36,424 nt of DNA from JBCCGE01 sp039029455 (GCA_039029455.1 JBCCGE010000030.1:1-36424); one strand, 5' to 3'; counted from the first letter of the stretch, positions 6,960 to 15,953 are shown. Notes: generated by a model from the sequence alone, not told the origin. Numbers and translations are program-made.

Positions 6960-8984
6960 ATGAAACTGGCCTTTTGTCTATTCAAGTACTTTCCATACTC
7001 GGGGCTTGCCCGAGATTTTCTTCGCGTGGTTCAGGAGTGCCATGTCCGAGGACATGACGTGCATATATTTGTATCAGACTGGGAAGGAGAACGACCTGAG
7101 GGGATCAGGATAAACCTGCTCAGCGTGTTGCCGCTGGCAAATCATTCGCAAAATTCGTCGTTCTACAATCAGTTCAGACAGCGGACCCGAGATGAAACGT
7201 TTGATGCAATTATCGGGTTTAACAAGATGCCCGGCCTCGATATTTACTACGGTGCTGACTACTGCTATATCGCGCGCGCGGTGCCGCGCTATGGACCGCT
7301 CTATCGCCTGACACCCCGATACCACAATTTTTATTCCTTCGAGCGTGCGGTTTTCGATGTGCGTTCCTCGACCAAGATACTGTCTTTGTCCGAGCGGGAA
7401 AAAGGCGTGTATCAGCAGCACTATGGCACACCAGAAAGCCGTTTCGTGCTGCTGCCGCCGACACTTGACGTCAGCAGGAAGCTAAACGGCACGGCTCCGG
7501 TATGCAGAGACCAAAAGAGGGAGTCGCTCGGTATTTCCAGAGACCAGTATCTGATCCTGTTTATTGGTTCGGGTTTCAAGACCAAGGGTCTGGATCGGGC
7601 GATAAAGGCAGTCGATTCACTGCCCCATGATTTGCGGAAAAGAGCGCGGCTTTATGTAATCGGTCAGGACAATGAACATGTGTTTCAGCGACTGATCCAG
7701 AAACTTGGGTTGCGTGACAACGTGCACTTCCTCGGTGGACGCGAGGATGTAGTGGATATCATGACTGCGGGCGATGTGCTGATTCATCCGGCTTACAGCG
7801 AGAACACAGGTACTGTGTTACTGGAGGCCGTGACTGCAGGATTGCCGGTTTTGGCCACCGACGTCTGTGGTTATGCGCCTCATATTACGAATGCTGATGC
7901 CGGAATTGTCCTCAGATCGCCGTTTCAACAACAGCAACTTGACGAGAAACTCTCGTACATGCTCACCGCTCCCGAACGCGAAGAGTGGCGGCGAAACGGA
8001 CTCGCATACGGTCGGGACGATAGTTTGTATCGAATGCCGCAAACGGTCGCAGATCTTATTGAGCAGTGGGTTACTGACAAGCGCGAAACTCCGGTAGTTC
8101 GTGAAACCACAGAAGTGGATGACGCCAATATCTATATGCGTGAAGATGTTCGTTCCGCATTTGGAGAGGCACCAAGTTTTGACCGCGTGATGGCGATCAC
8201 AGGAGAAGAAGTACGAAAGGCGCCCGGTCGTCGAACGGTTCGATTTAAACTTAATGAAAAGTACTATTACCTTAAAACCCATACCGGTGTGGGATGGCAC
8301 GAGATCCTGAAAAACCTTGCGTATTTCCGCATGCCGGTGCTTGGGGCGATGAATGAGTGGCACGGTATTCATCACCTGAACCGCCTAGGAATCAATACAC
8401 TCAATGCGGCAGCATACGGTACCTGGGGAGGCAGCCCTGCGCGCCGCAGATCCTTCATACTGACTGACGAAATCAGCGACACAATAAGTCTTGAAGAATT
8501 GTCGGACGAATGGAAAGTTCGCGCTCCTCAAACCGAGGCTGAAATTCGATTTAAGCGCTGGCTCATACAGAGAACTGCAGAAATCGCCAGAGATATTCAC
8601 AACAGTGGGGCCAATCACCGCGATTTTTATCTCTGTCATTTCCTGCTGAAACGCGGCTTCACCAATGGCGAGCTTGATACTGACAAGTGCAATCTTTTTG
8701 TGATTGATTTGCACAGAATGCAGTTGCGAAAAAGAACCCCGTCACGTTGGGCGGTAAAAGATATTGCCGGCTTGTATTTTTCAAGTAAGGACATTGGTCT
8801 GAACAAACGGGACTTGTTCCGGTTCATGCGAATCTATCGCTCAGTTTCTCTTCGTGAAACCATTACCCAGGACCGATTGTTCTGGAAGAGGGTACGTTAC
8901 CGTGGAGAGAATCTCTACGAGGCGGAAAAACGACGTGCATTGAGAGGTGCGCAGGCGCCTGCTACGAGTATCCAGCGCGCATGA
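6960..8984 (+). CDS. Fused LPS core glycosyltransferase (WaaG-like) and LPS heptose kinase (WaaP-like)
   Basis: The 674-residue product joins two enzymes that are normally separate. Residues about 1-370 match WaaG, the GT4 enzyme adding the first hexose to inner-core heptose: GLARDFLR near the N-terminus, GFNKMPGLDIYYGAD (about 86-100) and the E-x7-E motif in SENTGTVLLEA (Glu281, Glu289). Residues about 395-650 match WaaP: KTHTGVGWHEILKNL, the kinase loop NHRDFYLCHFLL (His553-Asp555) and VIDLHRMQ. WaaP phosphorylates heptose in the inner core. ATG at 6960 is chosen over the TTG at 6951 because WaaG proteins begin at this point. The gene follows galE by 16 nt and overlaps the next by 4 nt (ATGA). 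The two active sites look intact. Confidence 0.88.
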   Translation: MKLAFCLFKYFPYSGLARDFLRVVQECHVRGHDVHIFVSDWEGERPEGIRINLLSVLPLANHSQNSSFYNQFRQRTRDETFDAIIGFNKMPGLDIYYGADYCYIARAVPRYGPLYRLTPRYHNFYSFERAVFDVRSSTKILSLSEREKGVYQQHYGTPESRFVLLPPTLDVSRKLNGTAPVCRDQKRESLGISRDQYLILFIGSGFKTKGLDRAIKAVDSLPHDLRKRARLYVIGQDNEHVFQRLIQKLGLRDNVHFLGGREDVVDIMTAGDVLIHPAYSENTGTVLLEAVTAGLPVLATDVCGYAPHITNADAGIVLRSPFQQQQLDEKLSYMLTAPEREEWRRNGLAYGRDDSLYRMPQTVADLIEQWVTDKRETPVVRETTEVDDANIYMREDVRSAFGEAPSFDRVMAITGEEVRKAPGRRTVRFKLNEKYYYLKTHTGVGWHEILKNLAYFRMPVLGAMNEWHGIHHLNRLGINTLNAAAYGTWGGSPARRRSFILTDEISDTISLEELSDEWKVRAPQTEAEIRFKRWLIQRTAEIARDIHNSGANHRDFYLCHFLLKRGFTNGELDTDKCNLFVIDLHRMQLRKRTPSRWAVKDIAGLYFSSKDIGLNKRDLFRFMRIYRSVSLRETITQDRLFWKRVRYRGENLYEAEKRRALRGAQAPATSIQRA

Positions 8985-9673
8985 TAAGTGCATCTTTGAC
9001 CTGCCGCTTCCTCGATCCGGAAGTGTCTGAAGAGGACGTGCTTGCGGCTTGTTCGATTCAGATCGACACGTTGTCGGCTGAAGATGTCGTCAAGAATGAC
9101 AAGACAACTTCGGTCTACAGAACCCGAGTCAGTGAAGTCTCGGCAATTGTAAAACGTTACAACACAAAAAATATCTGGCACGCGGTGCGCCGGAACTTTC
9201 AGATCTCAAGAGCTCGAAATTCATTGATTTCTACTGCGGCTTTTCTTCGATCCGGCTTGCTTGCGCCAAGACCACTCGCGGTTGTTGAACAAAATTATGG
9301 GCCTTTTGCCGGGCAGTCATGGTTTGTGACCGAATATCTGAATTACCCGACTCTGCTGAATTACCTTGTTGATGAGAGTGCTGATTCCGATCTGAATGCT
9401 GTTTTGTTGGCGGTCAATGATATTTTCACCACGATGCAACAGGACAATCTGAGTCACGGTGATATGAAAGCGACGAATGTGCTTGTGGATCAAAGTGATG
9501 GCCTGCTTGAGCTGGTGTTGATCGATTTTGATGCGGCGCAGCGTCATGCGGATCGCGGAACCTTGAAAAAAGCGTTGCGCCGTGACGTAAAGAGATTTTT
9601 AAAAAACTGGCGAAGTCAGCCAGAGGTCGAATCGCGATTCGAATCACTTTTCGACCAAATACAGATGCTTTAG
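8981..9673 (+). CDS. Small LPS-core/InaA-type sugar kinase
   Basis: A 230-residue protein of the lipopolysaccharide kinase (Kdo/InaA, RIO-like) fold. The catalytic loop is SHGDMKATN (His159-Asp161 with downstream Asn) and the metal-binding segment is LIDFDAA (Asp182). An IVKRYN segment near residue 50 probably supplies the ATP-binding lysine. It is distinct from the WaaP half of the preceding fusion and probably phosphorylates a second core position, such as another heptose or Kdo. The acceptor cannot be read from sequence. Its ATG overlaps the stop of the WaaG-WaaP gene, indicating translational coupling, and it ends 15 nt before the isomerase gene. WaaY, KdkA and InaA are the nearest alternatives by motif. 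Confidence 0.75.
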   Translation: MISASLTCRFLDPEVSEEDVLAACSIQIDTLSAEDVVKNDKTTSVYRTRVSEVSAIVKRYNTKNIWHAVRRNFQISRARNSLISTAAFLRSGLLAPRPLAVVEQNYGPFAGQSWFVTEYLNYPTLLNYLVDESADSDLNAVLLAVNDIFTTMQQDNLSHGDMKATNVLVDQSDGLLELVLIDFDAAQRHADRGTLKKALRRDVKRFLKNWRSQPEVESRFESLFDQIQML

Positions 9674-9688
9674 CAACAGGTTGTTATC

Positions 9689-11281
9689 GTGAATTCAGAT
9701 ATTGATGCGGGAGTACTATGTGAGCGCATATGGCGAAAAGACGCCAGTCTTTGGAGCCTCGACAGTAGCGTTCAATCCGCAATCAACAATCGACTGGGCT
9801 GGCTCGACAGCCCGAATTGGAGCGCCGAAATTGCCGCGGAGCTGCAGCAATGGGCTCGATCTGACGAGGAACTTAGCGGGTGTGACACCATAGTGCTGCT
9901 CGGAATGGGAGGGTCAAGTCTTGCGCCGAGGGTTTTGGCCGATGTCTGTGCTTCCGATCTGAGTAAAACCCTTGTCGTTGTGGACACGACCTCTCCGGTT
10001 GCTGTTTCTCAGTTTGATCAGGAAGCGCTTCAAAAATCGTTTTTTGTTGTTTCCAGCAAATCCGGTACGACAATCGAAACCGACAGTCTCTACCGTTTTT
10101 TCTATCAAAAAGTCGCGGAAATTGTGGAACAGCCATCCAGGCGCTTCGTTGCTATAACAGATCACAACAGCTGGCTGCACCGCCATGCAGAGGAGAAAGA
10201 ATTCGCCCGAGTATTCGTTAATCCGAAGGACATCGGCGGACGATATTCAGCGATCAGTTACTTTGGGCTGGTGCCTGCTGCGATGGCAGGTATTGATGTG
10301 CAGTCCATAGCAGATCGGGCCAATACGTTCAGAGCACAGTGCAAACTGACCGATCAGGACGCCAACCCGGCCCTCGCGCTGGGGCTGCGTATTGCCGCTG
10401 CGTGGGATACGAAAACCCCCAATTTGTATTTGAAGATGGATTTGGGGTTAGCTTCCATGGGGCTTTGGATTGAACAGCTTGTAGCAGAAAGTACGGGAAA
10501 GCAAGGCAAGGGTCTGCTGCCGATTGTGTGTTGTTCCGAGGACGTTATTCCCAGTGATCGCGAAAGCTCGATATTTATCGATGTGCTCGATCCGTCCAGC
10601 AGTGTGGATGGAGAAATTTGTCGGGATATCGGCGCGGAATTTTTTAAATGGGAGTTCGCGACAGCCGTTGCAGCCGCACTGATGAAGATCAATCCGTTCG
10701 ATGAGCCCAATGTCGCGGAAGCCAAGGAGAGCACGAAAGAGTTTTTGCTGCAGGGGAAAACACTGAATACTCGCACTATTCTGACCAGCGATGCATACGA
10801 TGTTGTGGTCTCCGCAGAGATCGGTCAGCAGTCGGCACTCGAGGTCTTCTTAAGCGCTGGTGCGAAAGAGCACTATCTCGCCGTGCTGGCGTACGTTGCC
10901 GAATCTCGCGAAATTGAAATGGCATTGAACCGGCTGCAGGTTGAACTGGTGCGCAAAACGGACCGGGCAGTGACTATTGGCATGGGACCACGTTATCTGC
11001 ATTCGACCGGGCAGTTGCACAAGGGCGGTGCGCCGGTCGGAAATTATCTCCAGCTGATCGAACAGTCCCATGGAAATACACCCGTTCCGGAAATGTCCTA
11101 TACATTTGAGTCGTTATTTCAGGCACAGGCTGACGGCGATTTTGATGTGCTGGCACAGCGCGGGCGACCACTGGTGCGCATTGTATTGAAAGGCGATAGA
11201 CTCCGTGCGATTGATCAACTTATGAATGACATCAGAGGGCTTCAGGTTGATCACGGGAAAACCGCAAAAGACTCCATTTGA
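9689..11281 (+). CDS. pgi: Glucose-6-phosphate isomerase of the SIS type found in transaldolase-PGI fusions, stand-alone
   Basis: A 530-residue protein with GTG start. SIS-fold motifs are LLGMGGSSLAPRV (about residue 70), SSKSGTTIET (about 127, phosphate-binding Ser/Thr loop) and the late RYLHSTGQLHKGG block. The whole chain resembles the C-terminal isomerase half of bifunctional transaldolase/PGI enzymes, and no transaldolase domain precedes it here. The expected reaction is glucose-6-phosphate to fructose-6-phosphate in the cytoplasm. Sitting between LPS core genes and glyQ, it probably links central hexose phosphate to sugar-nucleotide supply. It is not the classical PGI family, whose signature was not seen, and no second pgi is in the window. 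Confidence 0.78.
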   Translation: MNSDIDAGVLCERIWRKDASLWSLDSSVQSAINNRLGWLDSPNWSAEIAAELQQWARSDEELSGCDTIVLLGMGGSSLAPRVLADVCASDLSKTLVVVDTTSPVAVSQFDQEALQKSFFVVSSKSGTTIETDSLYRFFYQKVAEIVEQPSRRFVAITDHNSWLHRHAEEKEFARVFVNPKDIGGRYSAISYFGLVPAAMAGIDVQSIADRANTFRAQCKLTDQDANPALALGLRIAAAWDTKTPNLYLKMDLGLASMGLWIEQLVAESTGKQGKGLLPIVCCSEDVIPSDRESSIFIDVLDPSSSVDGEICRDIGAEFFKWEFATAVAAALMKINPFDEPNVAEAKESTKEFLLQGKTLNTRTILTSDAYDVVVSAEIGQQSALEVFLSAGAKEHYLAVLAYVAESREIEMALNRLQVELVRKTDRAVTIGMGPRYLHSTGQLHKGGAPVGNYLQLIEQSHGNTPVPEMSYTFESLFQAQADGDFDVLAQRGRPLVRIVLKGDRLRAIDQLMNDIRGLQVDHGKTAKDSI

Positions 11282-11313
11282 TCATCGTGTGGCAGTGCTT
11301 TTAGATTGAAAAT

Positions 11314-12216
11314 ATGATTACTTTTCAACAGCTTATAATTAACCTGCAACAGTACTGGGCAAATAAGGGCTGCGTTGTTATGCAGCCCTACGATATGGAG
11401 GTTGGCGCGGGAACATTTCATCCGGCAACATTTTTGGCCGCGGTCGGCCCGGAACCCCTGCAGGCGGCCTACGTTCAACCGTCACGACGACCGACCGATG
11501 GTCGCTATGGAGATAATCCCAATCGGCTGCAGCACTATTTCCAGTTCCAGGTCATACTCAAACCATCGCCTGATAACTTTCAGGATTTGTATCTGGACTC
11601 GCTGAAGTCGCTCGGACTCGATCCACTGCAGGACGATATCCGGTTTGTTGAAGACGACTGGGAATCGCCCACGCTTGGAGCCTGGGGGCTGGGATGGGAA
11701 ATATGGCTCAATGGCATGGAAGTATCTCAGTTCACATATTTTCAACAGGTCGGTGGGCTGGACTGTAAACCCGTCACCGGGGAGATCACTTATGGTCTCG
11801 AACGCATTGCGATGTATCTACAGGGTGTAGACAGTATTTTTGATCTGGTGTGGTCGGACGGTCCGACGGGGCGTTATACCTACCGGGATATTTATCATCA
11901 GAATGAGGTTGAGCAATCGACCTACAATTTCGAGCTGGCCCATGTGGATTTTCTGTTCACGCAGTTTGAAGAGGCCGAGTCCATGTGCCGAAAACTTCTG
12001 GACGCGGAGCTCTCGCTGCCCGCCTATGAACAGGTTCTGACCGCCTCACATACGTTCAATTTGCTGGATGCCCGGCATGCAATCGGCGTGACTGAACGGG
12101 CCCGGTATATCGGTCGCGTACGGGCGCTGGCGAGAGGAGTCGCCCATTGCTACTACGACAGCAGAGAGAAACTTGGATTTCCCCGTGGTGCATCGCAAAA
12201 CGAGGCTGTTTCGTGA
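11314..12216 (+). CDS. glyQ: Glycyl-tRNA synthetase alpha subunit
   Basis: A 300-residue class II aminoacyl-tRNA synthetase catalytic subunit. Typical GlyQ blocks are present from the first residues: FQQLIINLQQYWANKGC, VMQPYDMEVGAGTFHPATFL, QPSRRPTDGRYGDNPNRLQHYFQFQV and GWEIWLNGMEVSQFTYFQQVGG. It forms the alpha2beta2 enzyme with GlyS and activates glycine for tRNA-Gly. The length matches the family (about 300). The start follows the isomerase stop by 32 nt with only a weak ribosome binding site. The stop overlaps the glyS GTG by 4 nt. Confidence 0.98.
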   Translation: MITFQQLIINLQQYWANKGCVVMQPYDMEVGAGTFHPATFLAAVGPEPLQAAYVQPSRRPTDGRYGDNPNRLQHYFQFQVILKPSPDNFQDLYLDSLKSLGLDPLQDDIRFVEDDWESPTLGAWGLGWEIWLNGMEVSQFTYFQQVGGLDCKPVTGEITYGLERIAMYLQGVDSIFDLVWSDGPTGRYTYRDIYHQNEVEQSTYNFELAHVDFLFTQFEEAESMCRKLLDAELSLPAYEQVLTASHTFNLLDARHAIGVTERARYIGRVRALARGVAHCYYDSREKLGFPRGASQNEAVS

Positions 12217-14327
12217 CATCGAGTAACGATGCAAAAACGCTTTTGGTGGAATTGGGCACCGAAGAGCTGCCGCCGAAAGCACTGTTGAATCTGGCGCAGG
12301 CATTTGCGGACGAGACATGCGCGCGCCTGAATGCCGCCGAAATGGTGCCGTCATCCGTATTGCCTGAAGTGTTTGCAACACCCCGCCGTCTTGCTTTGCG
12401 TATTCCGCAGGTAGTCACCCATCAGACCGACCGTGTGCAGCAGCGCCGGGGACCGGCTGTGGCAGCCGCGTTTGACGGAGACGGAAATCCCACAAAAGCT
12501 CTGCAGGGATTTGCGCGGTCCTGTGGGGTGGAACCTGACGCTCTGCAGCGGGTATCGACTGAAAAAGGGGAGTGGATTGTTTTTGAACAGACGGTTTCGG
12601 GCCAGGCTCTCACCTTCGTTCTCAACGACGTTCTGGCGGATGCCGTCAAGCGCCTGCCGATTCCCAAGCGCATGAGATGGGGAAGTCGCGATGTTGAGTT
12701 CGTCCGACCTGTCCACTGGTTGGTTGCGCTGCATGGCGAGGATGTACTCGATGTCACTGTACTGGGACTCACAGCAGGGCGGGAGACACAAGGCCATCGA
12801 TTTCATTCTGGTGGACCTTTGAGTATCGATGACGCATCGAATTACGAGCAGGTCCTTCGTGAGTCCGGACGCGTAGAACCGGATTTTGAAACCCGCCGTA
12901 ACCTGATCAGTCAGCAGGTCGAGTCGCTGGCAACGTCGGTGGACGCTATTGCAGTCGTCAATGACGATCTGTTGAAGCTTGTCACTGGTCTGGTGGAATG
13001 GCCGAGAGCCATCCTCGGAAAGTTTGATCAGAAGTTTCTTTCGGTGCCGTCCGAAGTGCTGATTTCGTCGATGCAGGATCATCAGAAATACTTTCACCTG
13101 ACGGATCCACAGGGCCAGCTGATGCCCGCGTTTATCACCGTCAGCAATATCGAGAGCACGGATGAAAACCGAGTGCGCGCCGGCAACGAACGCGTTCTGC
13201 GAGCGCGTCTGTCCGATGGAGAGTTCTTTTGGCACGCGGATCTGAAAAAGTCACTGGCGGAGCATGGTGCGAATCTGGACGGACTGTTGTTCCACAAGAA
13301 ACTGGGATCAGTTGCGCAAAAGGCAAAACGTATTGCGTTTCTTGCGGACTGGCTGGCCGACAAGGTGGGCGCAGACAAAGAGCAGGTAGCGCGGGCTTCA
13401 CTGCTGTGTAAGGCTGATCTGGTGACCGACATGGTGGGTGAGTTCCCGGAGTTGCAAGGCGTGATCGGACGTTACTACGCTGAAAAACAGAATGAGAAGT
13501 CCGAGGTCAGTCAGGCCATTGAAACACACTACTGGCCACGTTTCGCCGGTGATGAACTGCCCGTCGGCAAAGTGTCTTTGTGCATTGCGCTTGCCGATCG
13601 CGTGGACAGTTTAGTGGGCATCTTTGCTGCCGGGGAGATACCGACCGGAGACAAGGACCCGTACGGACTGCGTCGGGCCGCACTTGGGGTGAATCGAATC
13701 CTGATCGAGAACCGGTTGGATATCGATCTGCATGAGTTGGTTCGAGTGGCTCAGGAGCAATTCGCAGACGCGCAGTATGGTGCAAGCAAACTCGATCTAA
13801 CTGTCAATCAGCGCGTTTACGAATATGTGACCGAACGGTTGAAGAGTTATTACCATGAGGTCGCGTCTTCCGAGCAGGTTAACGCGGTTTTGATACGCCA
13901 GTCTTCCAGTCCGTTTGATATCGATCGGCGCATTCGGGCTCTGGTAGATTTCTATCAGGCAGCGCCGGATTCAGCCTCAGCACTGGCCGCAGCCAATAAG
14001 CGCATTGCCAATTTGCTGGCGAAGAGCGAAGACGCAACAGCGACTTATAATGCGGAAAAGCTGTCTGAGCCTGCTGAACAGGCGTTGGCCAGGGCATTCA
14101 ACACGGTGCTCCCTGACATCGAGACCTCATTTGCTTCCTCTGATTATTCGGCGGGATTGAAATCTTTGGCCACTCTGCGGACACCTATCGACACGTTTTT
14201 CGATGAAGTAATGGTTTTGGTCGATGATGATGCGGTGCGTCTGAACCGGCTGGGTCTGTTGTCTTCGATACGCGAGCAGTTTCTGCGTGTTGCTGACATT
14301 TCCTCCATTCGACTGGAGTCGACGTGA
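12213..14327 (+). CDS. glyS: Glycyl-tRNA synthetase beta subunit
   Basis: A 704-residue beta subunit that recognises tRNA-Gly. The start is GTG at 12213 in a GTGA overlap with the glyQ stop. An in-frame ATG at 12147 would lie deep inside glyQ and add residues with no family match. LLVELGTEELPPKAL follows the chosen start, as in other GlyS proteins. Further family blocks are TPRRLALRI, FVRPVHWLVAL, MQDHQKYFHLTD, GEFFWHADLKKSL and EIPTGDKDPYGLRRAALG, and the helical C-terminus is consistent with an anticodon-binding domain. Slightly longer than the E. coli protein (689). Confidence 0.97.
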   Translation: MTSSNDAKTLLVELGTEELPPKALLNLAQAFADETCARLNAAEMVPSSVLPEVFATPRRLALRIPQVVTHQTDRVQQRRGPAVAAAFDGDGNPTKALQGFARSCGVEPDALQRVSTEKGEWIVFEQTVSGQALTFVLNDVLADAVKRLPIPKRMRWGSRDVEFVRPVHWLVALHGEDVLDVTVLGLTAGRETQGHRFHSGGPLSIDDASNYEQVLRESGRVEPDFETRRNLISQQVESLATSVDAIAVVNDDLLKLVTGLVEWPRAILGKFDQKFLSVPSEVLISSMQDHQKYFHLTDPQGQLMPAFITVSNIESTDENRVRAGNERVLRARLSDGEFFWHADLKKSLAEHGANLDGLLFHKKLGSVAQKAKRIAFLADWLADKVGADKEQVARASLLCKADLVTDMVGEFPELQGVIGRYYAEKQNEKSEVSQAIETHYWPRFAGDELPVGKVSLCIALADRVDSLVGIFAAGEIPTGDKDPYGLRRAALGVNRILIENRLDIDLHELVRVAQEQFADAQYGASKLDLTVNQRVYEYVTERLKSYYHEVASSEQVNAVLIRQSSSPFDIDRRIRALVDFYQAAPDSASALAAANKRIANLLAKSEDATATYNAEKLSEPAEQALARAFNTVLPDIETSFASSDYSAGLKSLATLRTPIDTFFDEVMVLVDDDAVRLNRLGLLSSIREQFLRVADISSIRLEST

Positions 14328-14671
14328 GCGAGAGCTTCGACAGCATGCTTGCCGCCGTGCAGGCATTCCACGACAAACACCGCTTTAATGAGACCGGCGG
14401 TGAGGATATGGTTTACCGCCTTGCGCTGATGACCGAAGAGCTTGGCGAGATTGCGGAATGTGTCACTAAAGGTCGACCCGTCGAAGAACTTTCAGAAGAG
14501 TGTGCTGATCTGCTGATTTTGCTGATTGGAAATGCCATATCGGCAAATTTTGATCTGGAGTCATCTTTCTGGAAGAAAATGAAGATGCTGGAATCCCGTC
14601 ACAGCAAAATGATTGATGGCAGGATCCGGGTCTCCCAATTTGATGTGCCCGATGGATCCGGTTCAACATGA
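14324..14671 (+). CDS. MazG-like nucleotide pyrophosphohydrolase
   Basis: A 115-residue all-alpha NTP pyrophosphohydrolase-type protein. The metal-binding pattern is MTEELGEIAE followed by SEECADLLILL, that is E-E-x2-E then E-x2-D, as in MazG and related house-cleaning dNTPases. Expected activity is hydrolysis of (d)NTPs to monophosphates and pyrophosphate. Which nucleotide is not readable. It starts at GTG overlapping the glyS stop and overlaps the gmhB ATG at its own stop, so it is translationally embedded between the two. Confidence 0.75.
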   Translation: MSESFDSMLAAVQAFHDKHRFNETGGEDMVYRLALMTEELGEIAECVTKGRPVEELSEECADLLILLIGNAISANFDLESSFWKKMKMLESRHSKMIDGRIRVSQFDVPDGSGST

Positions 14672-15237
14672 AGTTGATCATTCTGGATCGCGATGGCGTG
14701 ATCAACCACGACTCGGACGCCTTTATTAAAACACCGGATGAGTGGATTCCGATCGACGGAAGTCTGGAAGCGATTGCCGATCTGACCCGAGAAGATTACC
14801 AGGTTGTGATTGTGACCAATCAATCCGGAATAGCCAGAGGACTGCTTTCAATAAACACCCTGAACCAGATTCACCAGAAGCTGCTGGATCAGCTGCATTC
14901 CCTGGGCGGCGAAATTTCAGCAATTTTCTTCTGCCCCCACGGTGCCGATGACGATTGCATGTGCCGCAAACCGTTGCCGGGAATGTTTCATGATCTGTCG
15001 AAACGATTGCGGGTCGATCTGGCAGGAGTATATGCAGTGGGCGACTCGGTAAGGGATTTACAGGCGGCTACTCGAGCCGGAGCGACAGCCATTGCTGTTC
15101 GAACCGGCAAGGGCATGCGGACCCAGATGGCCAGATCTCAGGGCGAAATAGAGGACGTACCGCACGACACACCAACATTCGATGACCTCAGCACCTTCGT
15201 TAAGGTATTGTTGTCAGGGGATACGGCGACACTGTGA
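14668..15237 (+). CDS. gmhB: D-glycero-beta-D-manno-heptose-1,7-bisphosphate 7-phosphatase
   Basis: A 189-residue HAD-superfamily phosphatase. The nucleophile motif is LDRDGVINHDS (Asp7, Asp9), TNQSGIARG supplies motif II, and the zinc site is C-x-H at 89-91 with C-x-C at 97-99, separated by a short GADDD loop. VGDSVRDLQAA is motif IV. GmhB removes the 7-phosphate during ADP-heptose synthesis, which fits the heptose-modifying WaaP domain upstream. ATG lies in a 4-nt overlap with the preceding stop. The related histidinol-phosphate phosphatase is less likely given the LPS context. Confidence 0.92.
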   Translation: MKLIILDRDGVINHDSDAFIKTPDEWIPIDGSLEAIADLTREDYQVVIVTNQSGIARGLLSINTLNQIHQKLLDQLHSLGGEISAIFFCPHGADDDCMCRKPLPGMFHDLSKRLRVDLAGVYAVGDSVRDLQAATRAGATAIAVRTGKGMRTQMARSQGEIEDVPHDTPTFDDLSTFVKVLLSGDTATL

Positions 15238-15953
15238 TTAAATATATTCCCGGATCAACTTTGTTTTTGGTTGGGCAGATTGTTTCTGCTTTTCTTGTCA
15301 GCTTGTTGATCCCAATATGCCTGCTTTTGCCATCGGTTCCGCGAGCCAATCTAATAGCGATCTGGGCGCGCTTTAACATCTGGACACTGCGCTGGTGTTG
15401 TGGAATCGACTTCCATGTCACCGGACAGGAGCATATTCCGCAGTCGCCTTCGATTATTATTTCCAATCATCAGTCTGCCTGGGAAACTCTGGCGTTCCAG
15501 CTGATATTTCCGGCTCAGTCGTATATCTTGAAAAAAGAACTTTTGATGATTCCCTTTTTCGGATGGGGACTTGCGGTTAATCGACCGATCGCAATTAACC
15601 GCAGTGAAAAAAGACGTGCGCTGGAAAAACTAATTACGGACAGCCAGGAGAGACTGGATGAGGGTCGTTGGCTGGTTGTATTTCCAGAGGGCACCCGAAT
15701 GCCGGCTGATGAACCCGGAGACTTTCAGGTTGGGGGTGCAATGATGGCGGTGAAAACCGGGGCGAGTATTGTGCCGGTTGCCCACAACGCGGGCTACTAT
15801 TGGCCCAAACAGGGTTTTATCAAAAAGCCGGGTACCGTGAATGTCGTGATCGGACCGGTGATTGATCCGGCTGGATTGAAGCCGCGAGAGGTCAATGCAA
15901 GAGCAGAACAATGGATCAAGAGTGCGCTTGCCGGGATCTCGCAAGATGATTAG
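15234..15953 (+). CDS. plsC: 1-acyl-sn-glycerol-3-phosphate acyltransferase-like protein
   Basis: A 239-residue membrane-anchored PlsC-family acyltransferase with GTG start overlapping gmhB. A hydrophobic segment spans about residues 7-32. The catalytic box is NHQSAWET (His79, Glu84), an H-x4-E form in place of the usual H-x4-D, and FPEGTR at 150-155 binds the glycerol phosphate. It is expected to acylate lysophosphatidate at the inner membrane, or another glycerophosphate-like acceptor. Its last 38 bp overlap the convergent rsmA gene. It is the final gene of the galE-to-plsC run. Confidence 0.85.
   Translation: MIKYIPGSTLFLVGQIVSAFLVSLLIPICLLLPSVPRANLIAIWARFNIWTLRWCCGIDFHVTGQEHIPQSPSIIISNHQSAWETLAFQLIFPAQSYILKKELLMIPFFGWGLAVNRPIAINRSEKRRALEKLITDSQERLDEGRWLVVFPEGTRMPADEPGDFQVGGAMMAVKTGASIVPVAHNAGYYWPKQGFIKKPGTVNVVIGPVIDPAGLKPREVNARAEQWIKSALAGISQDD

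Noticed and set aside
12351..13235. 294-codon minus-strand open frame inside glyS
   Set aside because: glyS is certain on the plus strand, and the antisense product has no recognisable features.
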